A stretch of 46,659 bases of DNA from Chitinilyticum aquatile DSM 21506 (GTDB taxonomy: Bacteria; Pseudomonadota; Gammaproteobacteria; Burkholderiales; Chitinibacteraceae): contig NZ_AUMS01000019.1 in the NCBI RefSeq assembly GCF_000430805.1, positions 1 through 46,659 of the forward strand, given 5' to 3'. The notes beneath the pieces were generated by a model. The model ran no database searches. It was not told the DNA's origin and saw only the letters and a program-made list of their open reading frames with translations. Positions 23,339 to 31,438 of this stretch are shown here, piece after piece (the stretch's first letter is position 1; every line of letters begins with the position of its first letter). The position numbers and the translations under genes are program-made.

Positions 23339-24559
23339 TCAGAACCACGTGCCGAAATTGAACTTGAAGGCCTGCACGTCACTGCCGAAGGTGTAGCTCA
23401 GCCCCAGCCGGTAATCGGCTTCCTTGCTGTGCATGGGGCGGCGGGTGCCGATGGTGATGCCGATGTCGTTCTGGTACTGGGTGAAGAGGTCGGTGCCGGT
23501 GAAGTAAGTGTTCACCGCGTAGCATTCCCAGAACAGCGGGTCGCCATCGACCACCCAATTGCTCAGCGTGCTGTAGAGCAGGCCGTTGCGGAACACGGTG
23601 TTGGCAATGCCGGGGTTGATGCTGGTGCCGTCATAGCTGGTGCGTAGCGCCGTGTAGTAGCCGATGAAGTTGCCCATCGTCAGCGACCAGTCCGTGCCTG
23701 ACCAGACATAGCTGGATGCAATGGCGGCCGATGCCATGTAGCTGGCAGTCAGCAGGTCGGGCGAGCCGGTGGCATAGAAAGACCCCGCCACACTGACCAC
23801 CCAGTTGTCCTGCAGCGGGCGGCGGTAAAAAATCCCCAGCTTGCCGTCGTAAATTTTCGAGTTGTCCGCCTCGGTGTAGGTCAGCGGCATGCTGATCAGC
23901 AGTTCGTGGTTTGGCTCGGCAAACTGGTGCGAGTATTCCAGTGGCAGCGTCAGCGTATCGCTGTCCATTTCCTTGGCATCGCCGCGCGCGGAGGACAGCA
24001 TGCGCGCGTAACTCACCCCGATGCCGACGCGATTGTTGCCACCTTCCCGCCAGCCATTGCCGCTGCCGCCCCACATCGCCTGGCTGTCTGCCACGACGCC
24101 CCGGCTCATCATCGAATTCGGATTGCCGGCGACCGGGTCAACCGGCGAAACTTCAACCATTTTCTTCATCATCCGCTCAAGCAGGTCGGGGTTGTGCTTG
24201 AGGTAGTCTTCCCACAGATCGACGCTGGCATCACGCGTGCTGCCGGTGAAGCTTTCATTGATGCCCAGCACCGGAATCGTGAAAACCAGCGTGCTGCTGC
24301 CCGTGGTCGGGAATGCCAGATTGACCGGCAGGCCACGCACGTTCAGCGTGCTGCTGACCGCTTCGCTGCCGGTGTAGGCGCCACCGAAAAGCTGCGAGAG
24401 ATTCTGCTGCTGGTAGAGGTCAATGCCATCCTGCAGCGAATCGAAACTGCGCTGTTCGGTGATGCCGTTCATGCTGGCATCGAGATCGAAGATGCCGGCC
24501 TGGCTGGTGGAGCACAGGCAGAGGCCGCAGGCCAGTGCGCTCAGGGTATGTCGCAGCAT
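23339..24559 (-). CDS. Outer-membrane beta-barrel protein
   Basis: The 406-aa protein has a signal peptide (LSALACGLCLCSTSQAG). It continues with a plug-like N-terminal part (SLQDGIDLYQQQNLSQLFGGAY) and then many amphipathic strands (RVGIGVSYARML, TLTLPLEYSHQF, ELLISMPLTYTEA, WVVSVAGSFYATG). It ends in FKFNFGTWF, a C-terminal aromatic signal for insertion by the BAM complex. I do not recognise the family; a porin- or autotransporter-like barrel without a ligand assignment is the best description. It is a single gene. Confidence 0.7.
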   Translation of the reverse strand: MLRHTLSALACGLCLCSTSQAGIFDLDASMNGITEQRSFDSLQDGIDLYQQQNLSQLFGGAYTGSEAVSSTLNVRGLPVNLAFPTTGSSTLVFTIPVLGINESFTGSTRDASVDLWEDYLKHNPDLLERMMKKMVEVSPVDPVAGNPNSMMSRGVVADSQAMWGGSGNGWREGGNNRVGIGVSYARMLSSARGDAKEMDSDTLTLPLEYSHQFAEPNHELLISMPLTYTEADNSKIYDGKLGIFYRRPLQDNWVVSVAGSFYATGSPDLLTASYMASAAIASSYVWSGTDWSLTMGNFIGYYTALRTSYDGTSINPGIANTVFRNGLLYSTLSNWVVDGDPLFWECYAVNTYFTGTDLFTQYQNDIGITIGTRRPMHSKEADYRLGLSYTFGSDVQAFKFNFGTWF

Positions 24560-24689
24560 GATGATGCCCTCCGTGGTGTCCTATCGGCATAGCCAGCACG
24601 GGGCAGTGGGGCAAGCAATTGCTGCGCTGCAGCAGTTGCAGATGCGACGGACGGCAGGCGGATGGCCGCAGGGTTGTTGTTTTGCTGAT

Positions 24690-24760
24690 AGGTATGCATC
24701 CACAGCCATTTGTATGAAATGGCTGTGGATGCATGGGGTGTTAGGTATGTGTGCTGCACG
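24690..24760 (-). repeat. Stop-proximal palindromic repeat, copy D
   Basis: Contains a perfect 18-bp stem, 24694-24711 with 24717-24734, around the loop GTATG. The inner part, AGCCATTT/AAATGGCT, matches the other copies. It lies about 30 nt after the creD stop (minus strand); a second GC hairpin (GCACGG / CCGTGC) lies between. Confidence 0.7.
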
Positions 24761-24788
24761 GCAAGTCCGTGCCGTGCGGCGCGCCTGC

Positions 24789-26207
24789 TCAGCTGGCTGC
24801 CGGTTCCGGTTCCGGTTGTGGCATCACTTTGGCCACCGGCTTGGCGGTCTGTGCCGTGCGGTTGCCCAGTGCCTGCCAGTCGAGCTTGCGGGTCAGTACC
24901 ATCACCGCCGCCAGCAGGCCGAAGAGCGTCAGGCTGCCCATCAGCAGGGCCATGTCTTCCGACTGCAGGATGCCGTACAGCAGCCCGTACAGCGCGGCCA
25001 GAATGCCGGCAAAACCCAGCCCGCGCCGCCAGCCGGCGAGCATGTAGCTGACGTAATAGCCCAGCAGCAGCACCGAGGCAGCAGCGGCCAGCAGGTAGGC
25101 CAGCGCAAAGCCCAGGTGTTCAGAGAGCGACAGTGTCAGCAGGAAGAACAGCGCCAGCGACAGGCCGACCATCGCGTACTGCACCGGATGCACCTGCACG
25201 CGCTTGAGGACTTCCATCAGGAAGACCGCACCGAACATCAGCAGGATGAACAGCTCGGCATATTTCAGCGTGCGTTCGTTCAGAACATAGCGGTCAACCG
25301 GGTCGAGCAGGCGCAGGCCGAGATGGGCAACGGGCGGCGAACTGCAGCTGCCATCGTTCTCTGCCGCGTTGCAGCCGGTGGCGAGTTGCGCGCCGCCGGT
25401 GGCAAGTTGGCTGGTCTGCCATTTGGCACTGAAGCCCTGCGCATTCACGCTGCGCGAAACCGGAGCAAAATTGCCCGAGAAGCTCGGGTGCGGCCAGTTG
25501 CCGGACAGGGCCACGCTGCTTTCCTTGCCGACGGGCTGCAGCAAAAGCTGTGTCGTGCCGGCGAGTTTCAGCTCGAGCGCAAAGGGCAGCGTGCCGCCCT
25601 CACCCGACCAGGCCAGCGGGGCATGCACGCCGCTGGGCAGCGCTTTCAGTTCCGTGCCGGGGGCGAATTTCGCCGCATTTCCATTGGCCTTGCCGCCCAG
25701 CTGCTGGATGCCGCGCACATCGCTCATGCCCAGCGCCAGATAGGGTTCGCCCAGCTTGACGACGATTTTCTCCTTCTCGGATACCGGCTTGCGGCCGATG
25801 CTGTCCGCTGCCGGCATGAAAAAGTGGCCGCCAAGCTGTAGCTGGCTGCGGTAAACCGGCGCTTCGAAAATGCCGCGCTTCAGCGTTTCGACTTCCAGCT
25901 TGCCGTCCAGGGAGAACTGCTCCGGCTCCAGCACCAGCTGCTGCTCATGGGTGCTTTCTTCCCAGCGCCGGCTGGTGACGCCCTTGTCATTCTGCGTTTC
26001 CTGCAGCGTGGATACGGTTTCGGTATACGGAATCACCAGAAAGGGCCCGTTGAGCACCTGCTCGCCAGCGCTGAACTGCGCGATTTCCTGCCGCACCTCT
26101 TCCGCGCGCCCCTGCCTCTCGTTCAGCAGCGAGCGCACCATGCCGATCACCAGCATCATTCCGGCGATCAGCGCCAGGCAAGTGAGTATTTTCCAGGCCA
26201 GTTTCAT
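24789..26207 (-). CDS. creD: Inner-membrane protein CreD
   Basis: The 472-aa protein fits CreD (cell envelope integrity protein): N-terminal membrane anchor (LTCLALIAGMMLVIGMV), a large periplasmic domain starting with the conserved GPFLVIPYTE, then a cluster of C-terminal helices with LKYAELFILLMFGAVFLMEVLK, HPVQYAMVGLSLALFFLLTLSLSEHLGF and ALLMGSLTLFGLLAAVMVLTRKLDW. creD is the strongest known CreBC target and affects envelope stress and colicin/beta-lactam responses. The ATG at 26207 has AAGGAGAG upstream; the longer frame to 26501 is not coding. A CreB box lies 94 bp upstream. It is separated from creBC by a plus-strand gene. Confidence 0.93.
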   Translation of the reverse strand: MKLAWKILTCLALIAGMMLVIGMVRSLLNERQGRAEEVRQEIAQFSAGEQVLNGPFLVIPYTETVSTLQETQNDKGVTSRRWEESTHEQQLVLEPEQFSLDGKLEVETLKRGIFEAPVYRSQLQLGGHFFMPAADSIGRKPVSEKEKIVVKLGEPYLALGMSDVRGIQQLGGKANGNAAKFAPGTELKALPSGVHAPLAWSGEGGTLPFALELKLAGTTQLLLQPVGKESSVALSGNWPHPSFSGNFAPVSRSVNAQGFSAKWQTSQLATGGAQLATGCNAAENDGSCSSPPVAHLGLRLLDPVDRYVLNERTLKYAELFILLMFGAVFLMEVLKRVQVHPVQYAMVGLSLALFFLLTLSLSEHLGFALAYLLAAAASVLLLGYYVSYMLAGWRRGLGFAGILAALYGLLYGILQSEDMALLMGSLTLFGLLAAVMVLTRKLDWQALGNRTAQTAKPVAKVMPQPEPEPAAS

Positions 26208-26300
26208 TGTTCTCTCCTTGTAGCCAATTGGCGGGCCACATGCCTGCAGCCCCGACCACGGCATGATGCGATGGCTGCATGGAGAGAAAATGCGGCTTGT

Positions 26301-26316
26301 GTGGAGATTGTGTGAA
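26301..26316 (-). promoter_or_regulatory. CreB-binding site (cre tag) upstream of creD
   Basis: On the minus strand this reads TTCAC-ACAATC-TCCAC. The known CreB recognition sequence is TTCAC-N6-TTCAC, so nine of ten specified bases match at the correct spacing. It lies 94 bp before the creD start, a good place for an activator site. Confidence 0.75.
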
Positions 26317-26504
26317 GATGCCGGTACTGGCGGCATGGGCTGCCGCAGCGGGCGTAGGCACCATTCCCGGCTGCTCAGGCCGTAAAAAACAGGCCGCCGT
26401 GCTTGGTGTGCCGGAAGCAGGCGGCTAGTATTCGGACACGGCAACATGAAATGGCAACGGCATGGCCAGAACGGGCAGAATGCCGCTGCGAAGGAATACA
26501 CGGA

Positions 26505-27521
26505 ATGGTCTGCAAGCGATTGATTATGCTACTGCTGGGATTGTTGCTGGCGCTGCCCGGCAGTGCCAGGGAAGTACTGCGCGTGCTGGCCTGGCCAGGC
26601 TATGCCGAGCGCGAGCAGGTGCGTCTGTTTGAAAAACAGCATGACGTGAATGTCGTGGTGTCCTACGTTACCTCGGATGACGAACTCTGGCGGCGCGCCA
26701 GCCGCAATAACGGCAGCAACTATGATGTCGTTGCGGTGAATACGGCCGAGCTGCAGCGCCTGATCAACAAGAAGCTGCTGCAGCCGGTTCTGCCGGCGCA
26801 GATTCCCAATCTGAAAAAGCAGCTCGCTCCGTATCAGGCCATTCCCGCGCTCAGCCGCAATGGCAAGCGCTTTGCCGTGCCCTACGCGCACAGCGAAATG
26901 GGCCTCATCTACAACCGTAAGCTGGTGACGACCCCGCCTGCCACGATGGCCGAGCTGTGGAACCCGCGTTATCGTGGCAAGGTGCTCGCCTATGACGGCA
27001 GCGCGCACAACTTCACCATTGCCGCGATGCAGCTCGGCATCAAGGATCCGTTCCATCTCTCCGAGCAGGACATGCAGAGGGCTGTAATCAAACTGGTCGA
27101 GCTGCGCAATAACGTGCTGGCCTTCTACAAGACCCCCGAAGAAGTCGTCGATCTCTTCAATGAATCGGAGGTCGCGCTGATCTATGCCAATTACGGCGAG
27201 CAGCAGGTCAGCCTGCTGCAGAAGGCCGGCGCCGACATCGGCTATGTGATTCCGGCAGAAGGCGCGCTGGCCTGGCTGGATTGCTGGGCCATCCTGCGTG
27301 GCGCGAAAAATCCGTCGCTGGCGCACGCCTGGATCAACTTCACGCTGGACAGGGAAATGAGCCGGCAGCTGGTCGAGGAGCAGGGGCTGGGCAATACCGT
27401 GCAGCAATTCGGCACAACGACGGAGAGCGACAGGCTGATCTGGCTTGAGCCCGTCGAAGATGCTGCAGCGCGGGCCACGCTGTGGGAGCGCATCCGCGCG
27501 GGCCGCAAGCCGGCGCTCTGA
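26505..27521 (+). CDS. Polyamine-type periplasmic solute-binding protein
   Basis: The 338-aa protein has a signal peptide (RLIMLLLGLLLALPGSA) and a PotD/PotF-like fold: VLRVLAWPGYAEREQVRLFEKQHDVNV, YDVVAVNTAELQRLINKKLLQPV, VPYAHSEMGLIYNRKLV and ALAWLDCWAILRGAKNPSLAHAWINFTLD. Family members bind spermidine or putrescine for an ABC importer. No permease or ATPase gene accompanies it, so it may serve a remote transporter or act as a sensor. The ATG at 26505 with AAGGA 9 nt upstream is preferred. It sits in reverse orientation between creD and creC, splitting the cre cluster. Confidence 0.85.
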   Translation: MVCKRLIMLLLGLLLALPGSAREVLRVLAWPGYAEREQVRLFEKQHDVNVVVSYVTSDDELWRRASRNNGSNYDVVAVNTAELQRLINKKLLQPVLPAQIPNLKKQLAPYQAIPALSRNGKRFAVPYAHSEMGLIYNRKLVTTPPATMAELWNPRYRGKVLAYDGSAHNFTIAAMQLGIKDPFHLSEQDMQRAVIKLVELRNNVLAFYKTPEEVVDLFNESEVALIYANYGEQQVSLLQKAGADIGYVIPAEGALAWLDCWAILRGAKNPSLAHAWINFTLDREMSRQLVEEQGLGNTVQQFGTTTESDRLIWLEPVEDAAARATLWERIRAGRKPAL

Positions 27522-27540
27522 TCCCGGGCTGCGAAGACGC

Positions 27541-27657
27541 TCAGTGCGGCTTGGGCGGGGTTTCTGCCGGGGGCGCTTCGGAAGGAGCCTGCCAGTGCTG
27601 GCGAACCACGCGCAGCCAGCGGCGGCGTGATCGGGCGAGGGTACGGATTCTTCTCAT
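27541..27657 (-). CDS. Putative 38-aa basic protein
   Basis: A short frame starts at the ATG 27655-27657, with GGAG 7 nt upstream. It encodes MRRIRTLARSRRRWLRVV and then a proline/alanine-rich tail. It is strongly basic at the N-terminus. It lies downstream of creC and could be translated from a cre transcript. The good ribosome site is the main support; chance is possible. Confidence 0.35.
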   Translation of the reverse strand: MRRIRTLARSRRRWLRVVRQHWQAPSEAPPAETPPKPH

Positions 27658-27797
27658 GGCGGGTCTCCGGTGCGGACGGTGTTGGCGCAACAAGTGCAGA
27701 AGTCCGTAAAGCAGCTTCACTTCACGACAGGCGTTATTGTAAGTCTTGGCCGGAAACGGCTCCTGTAACCGAAATGTTACGGAACGCGTTGGTTTGA

Positions 27798-29228
27798 TCA
27801 AGCGATTGACAAGGGCAGACGCAGGTGGGCGCTGACCCCGCCCTCACTGTTGGCAAGCCACACGCTGCCGCCGTGCAGCTCGGTAATGGCGCGCGTCAGC
27901 GCCAGGCCCAGGCCGGTGCTTTTCTGCCCGGTGCCGGGGCGGGGCAGCGAATAAAAGCGCTCGAATAACCGCGGCAAGGCATAGTCAGGTATTGACTCGC
28001 CCTCATTGAAAATAGTGAGCTGCAGGGCATTACCCTGCCGGGTAATGCCGATGCGGATATCGCCGCCGGCCGGCGTGAAGTCCAGCGCGTTCTGCAGCAG
28101 ATTGCGGATCGCCTGCTCCAGCAGGAAGCGCTCGCCCATTACTTGATCATCCGGCCACGGCGCGTGCTCGATCACGCAATGGCCGCTTTGCGGCGCCAGT
28201 GCCAGCAGCACACCGTCGACCAGCTCCCCCAAAGCGAGGGCTTGCGGTTCGTGCAGGCTGCGCCGCGCCTCCAGCGTGGCCAGCTGCAGCAGGTAATCGA
28301 CAATCTGCTGCATCCGTGCGGTTTCCGCGCGGATATGCCCGACAAAGCGTGCGTGATCGTCTGCATCCAGATCCTCATCAAGCAGCTCGGCTGATGCGCG
28401 GATGCCGGCCAGTGGCGACTTCAGCTCGTGCGTCAGCGCGTGCACGTAGTTCTCCACATAGGCCTTGCCTTCCAGCTTCTCGCGCATTTCCCCGAGCGCC
28501 TGCGCCAGCGTCGTCAGCTCACGGTTGGCGACAAAGTGCGGCACCGCCACCGGCTTGCCCGCGCCAACGTCATGGGCGAAATCGGTCAGTTTGGTAATGC
28601 CACGGCTCAGCCACCACGAGAAGCCCGCGCCCAGCAGCAGGCCGACCGCCAGCAGCAGTGCGCCGGCACGCCACAGCTTGCCTTCGCTGCGCTCGATGTA
28701 GGGCTGCATCGCCCAGTTCGGCCGTGCCACCGTCAGCACCCCGACGATCTTGTTGCCATCGCGGATGGGGGCGGCGACGTGCATCACGGTGGACAATTCA
28801 TCGTTCGGATCGGCGCGGGTGCTGCGCGCCCCGTATTGGCCGCGCAGCGTGCGATACACATCGCGCCACTGGCTGTAATCGGCACCGACATCCTGGCCGG
28901 AGGAATCGAGCAGCACCAGCCCTTTCGCATCGGTAATGGTCACGCGCAGGAAGGTGCGATCGCGCTTTACCCCCCAGACATTGGCTTCCGGGTCGCGCGC
29001 CGCAAAAGCCTGCAGCGCGGCGGCAAAGCGGCTCTCGTTCAATTGTCCGGCGACAAAATCGGCCTGCACGGCTTCCGCCAGCAGATTGGCGGTGTCGATC
29101 AGCACTTCTTCCGTGGATTGCCGCACCGCCGGCTTGATCTCGTCACCGACGAGCTTGAGCAGCAGCACTGCCAGCAGGGCGACCAGCAGGAAGTAACCGA
29201 GAAAGATTCGTAGGGAGAAGCGCATCAA
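27798..29228 (-). CDS. creC: Sensor histidine kinase CreC
   Basis: The 476-aa inner-membrane histidine kinase matches CreC: TM1 (IFLGYFLLVALLAVLLLKLV), a periplasmic sensor domain with RVTITDAKGLVLLDSSGQDVGADYSQW, TM2 (AGALLLAVGLLLGAGFSWWLS), HAMP, the H-box YVHALTHELKSPLAG (H near 267), N-box NLLQNALDFTPAGG and G-box GQKSTGLGLALTRAI. CreC phosphorylates CreB in response to carbon and envelope signals. It should be directly downstream of creB, but an AT-rich ORF (29,343-29,606) lies between, leaving about 485 bp from creB's stop to creC's start. Confidence 0.93.
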   Translation of the reverse strand: MMRFSLRIFLGYFLLVALLAVLLLKLVGDEIKPAVRQSTEEVLIDTANLLAEAVQADFVAGQLNESRFAAALQAFAARDPEANVWGVKRDRTFLRVTITDAKGLVLLDSSGQDVGADYSQWRDVYRTLRGQYGARSTRADPNDELSTVMHVAAPIRDGNKIVGVLTVARPNWAMQPYIERSEGKLWRAGALLLAVGLLLGAGFSWWLSRGITKLTDFAHDVGAGKPVAVPHFVANRELTTLAQALGEMREKLEGKAYVENYVHALTHELKSPLAGIRASAELLDEDLDADDHARFVGHIRAETARMQQIVDYLLQLATLEARRSLHEPQALALGELVDGVLLALAPQSGHCVIEHAPWPDDQVMGERFLLEQAIRNLLQNALDFTPAGGDIRIGITRQGNALQLTIFNEGESIPDYALPRLFERFYSLPRPGTGQKSTGLGLALTRAITELHGGSVWLANSEGGVSAHLRLPLSIA

Positions 29229-29342
29229 CTTTCCAGAAATCCAAAAGCACCAATTTCCAATAAAAATATGCTGCGCTGTTCGTGCCTACTGCGCTGAATT
29301 GAAGGTTTGCTTGTTTTTGCGATTGTAATTAATTGGTGAGAT

Positions 29343-29606
29343 TTACTTATCATTGAGAAAGAATTCAACTTCAAGCTTATCTTCTTGTTCATTGATCAGG
29401 ATCAGCCTGCCACAGTTGCTACACTTCAGCAATTTGCTTGAGCTTTCAATTAACGATGATATGAAATTTTCTGTGTTCATATTTTCGAAATTTCCATCGA
29501 TTGTGTTTTCTGAAACAATGAGCGAAATCCCTGCCCCGCAAAACAAATTCTTATGAACGAGAGATTCACACTTGCAACGAACCCAAGAACCCACCTTAGA
29601 CCTCAC
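29343..29606 (-). CDS. AT-rich cysteine-pair protein inserted between creB and creC
   Basis: The 87-aa frame starts with GTG at 29604-29606 and lacks a clear ribosome site. It contains VRCKCESL, a further LFCGAG, and a C-terminal CSNCGRLILIN, so it may bind zinc through CxC and CxxC pairs. The sequence is much richer in A+T than any neighbour. That, together with its place in what is normally a compact creBC operon, suggests a transferred segment of about 400 bp. I recall similar small cysteine-pair proteins but no function. Confidence 0.55.
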   Translation of the reverse strand: MRSKVGSWVRCKCESLVHKNLFCGAGISLIVSENTIDGNFENMNTENFISSLIESSSKLLKCSNCGRLILINEQEDKLEVEFFLNDK

Positions 29607-29714
29607 AATTTAGATGTTGATGTCGAATTACGCATTTCTTTAATGGGAATAGTAATGGATGGCAATAGGGGCGGGTAATGGTTGTTTCAAAGTACCCCCC
29701 CCCAAAAAAAACGA

Positions 29715-30419
29715 TTAAAACTTAGTCATTTCCAGTGCATAACCAAACCCCCGATGCGTGGCAATCGGGTCGGTGTCCGGCGTGATTGCGCGCAGCTTGG
29801 CGCGCAGGCTTTTGATGTGGCTGTCGATGGTGCGCTCGAAGCTGTCTTCCGCCGCTTCGCCCAGCGCGTCGAGCAGTTGCGCGCGGCTGTAGACGCGCCC
29901 CGGGTGGGCCAGCAGCGTGCTCAGCAAGCGGTATTCGGACGGCGTGAGTGTCAGCGGCTGGCCGGCGTAGCTGATGCGTTTGCCTAAGGTATCCTGCTGG
30001 AACCATTTATTTTCATTGCTTATCGACGTATGGGTGTCCGGGTTTGCCGGGCGGCTGCGCTTGAGGATGGCCTTTACCCGGGCGGCGACTTCGCGCGGGC
30101 TGAAGGGTTTGACGACGTAGTCGTCGGCGCCCAGCTCCAGCCCCAGTATGCGGTCGAATTCCTCGGCGCGCGCGGTCAGCAGCAGCACCGGCAGCGTTTC
30201 GTTGTGCCGGCGCAGGCGCTTGAGCACCTCGAAGCCGCTGTCATCCGGCAGGCCGACGTCGAGCAGCAGCAAATCCGCGCCTTCCGCCGCCAGCGCCGCT
30301 TCGCCCGATTTCGCGAGCGCATGCCAGTTCACGCTGAAACCTTCGCGTTGCAGCGCGAATTGCAGCGTGTCGGCAATGGCGGGTTCGTCTTCGATGAGGA
30401 GGATGCGGTTCTGGCTCAT
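29715..30419 (-). CDS. creB: Response regulator CreB
   Basis: A 234-aa OmpR-type response regulator: receiver domain with acidic pair E10-D11, phospho-acceptor D54 in LLLLDVGLPDDSGFE and K107 in ADDYVVKPFSP, then a winged-helix DNA-binding domain (LTLTPSEYRLLSTLLAHPGRVYSRAQLLDAL, TIDSHIKSLRAKLR). It binds TTCAC-N6-TTCAC tags such as that upstream of creD. Its start ATG overlaps the TGA of the preceding gene, indicating translational coupling in an upstream-extended operon. A C9-A8 tract at 29,695-29,711 lies right after the stop. Confidence 0.93.
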   Translation of the reverse strand: MSQNRILLIEDEPAIADTLQFALQREGFSVNWHALAKSGEAALAAEGADLLLLDVGLPDDSGFEVLKRLRRHNETLPVLLLTARAEEFDRILGLELGADDYVVKPFSPREVAARVKAILKRSRPANPDTHTSISNENKWFQQDTLGKRISYAGQPLTLTPSEYRLLSTLLAHPGRVYSRAQLLDALGEAAEDSFERTIDSHIKSLRAKLRAITPDTDPIATHRGFGYALEMTKF

Positions 30420-30985
30420 GGCTGCTCCTTGCTTGCCTTGAGTAGTGTATCGCGCGCTTTGCTGAGGCGCTCGGCAGAGCTGGAATACGCACTGGGAGCC
30501 CGGACCAGCGCGACGAGCGTAGCCATTTCCGTTTCCGACAGGGATGCCAGGGGGCGCTGGAATCGGGCCATGGCCTCATTGCTGAACCCATAGCGGCCAT
30601 TTCCCATGTAGGACGACGAGGCAATCAGCCCATATTGTTCGTCTTCGGAAAGGTGAAGCTGCACCAGTTTTTCCCACAGCCATGGTTCGATCACACTACC
30701 TGCGGGCGCGCAATCCGGATTGCAGGAACGCCATATTAGTCTTGCCGTGTAGGTGCTTTCCTTGCCGCACAGGCTGGTTTTGAGCAGGTGGCGCATGGCA
30801 GGTGGGAGTGCGCGTTCTTCAGCTGTGGCTTTGGCAAGCAGCTCGCTGATGACATGACGGTGGGGCTGAAAGATCGCAAAATTGTAGACCAGCAAGGCCA
30901 GCAGGACGCCGATGCATAGCAGGGCAAGTCCGCTGGCCAGGTATTTCACTAAGCGAAGCGGTGTAAACAGGCTGCGTTTACTCAT
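30416..30985 (-). CDS. Membrane-anchored degenerate transglycosylase-like protein
   Basis: The 189-aa protein has one N-terminal membrane anchor (LVKYLASGLALLCIGVLLALLVYNFAIF). Its C-terminal part resembles the second half of a GT51 peptidoglycan glycosyltransferase (YMGNGRYGFSNEAMARFQ, LSETEMATLVALVRAPSAYSSSAE...KARDTLL). The catalytic EDxxFxxHxG motif of GT51 enzymes is absent, so polymerase activity is unlikely; it may bind lipid II or act as a scaffold. The ATG at 30985 overlaps the stop of the upstream gene and the TGA overlaps the creB start, so all three are translationally coupled. Confidence 0.65.
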   Translation of the reverse strand: MSKRSLFTPLRLVKYLASGLALLCIGVLLALLVYNFAIFQPHRHVISELLAKATAEERALPPAMRHLLKTSLCGKESTYTARLIWRSCNPDCAPAGSVIEPWLWEKLVQLHLSEDEQYGLIASSSYMGNGRYGFSNEAMARFQRPLASLSETEMATLVALVRAPSAYSSSAERLSKARDTLLKASKEQP

Positions 30986-31434
30986 TAGATGCTCCGGAAA
31001 TGGCGCAGGATGAAATAGAGCTTCACTCCCTCGCACTGATCGATGAACACGCCTTCGGCATCCAGAATGCGGGCGGCCAGTGCGAGGCATTCCAGCGCCT
31101 GGGCGTGGCCACCGGGGATGATGAAGTCGGTCAGCAGCGACAGATCATGGGTTTCGCCGAAATCGAACACGGCCTTGAGAGATTTGGTGGCCGCAGCAGG
31201 CAGCATGTCATTGGCCCAGCCCCAGAGGAATTCGTCATACTCAACCAGCGTGCCAGCGACGCACAACTCGGCCATGACCTGCCCTTGCGGGGTGGTGAAG
31301 GTGAGTGTGGCGGTGTCCAGATCCCACTGGTAAGCCGCGCCTTTGAGTTGCCAGTGTTCCTGCCAGCGCGCATTGCGCGCCTGCATTTGCTTGACTGCAT
31401 CACGACTCCATGCGGACCAGTCGATGGGCTGCAT
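30985..31434 (-). CDS. DUF6882-like cytoplasmic protein
   Basis: A 149-aa soluble protein with MQPIDWSAWSRDAVKQMQ, YQWDLDTATLTFT and LWGWANDMLPAAATKSLKAVFDFGE. The tryptophan-rich WxWAN element and spacing match what I recall as DUF6882. Function is unknown. The ATG at 31434 starts 5 nt after the previous stop; an ATG at 31446 is in frame. Start and stop are tightly linked with neighbours, so it belongs to the operon running from 33,314 to creB. Confidence 0.65.
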   Translation of the reverse strand: MQPIDWSAWSRDAVKQMQARNARWQEHWQLKGAAYQWDLDTATLTFTTPQGQVMAELCVAGTLVEYDEFLWGWANDMLPAAATKSLKAVFDFGETHDLSLLTDFIIPGGHAQALECLALAARILDAEGVFIDQCEGVKLYFILRHFRSI

Positions 31435-31438
31435 GGGC

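Noticed and set aside
24423-25841. Plus-strand open frame of 472 codons opposite creD
   Set aside because: Glutamine/arginine-rich low-complexity translation, antisense to a well-recognised creD.
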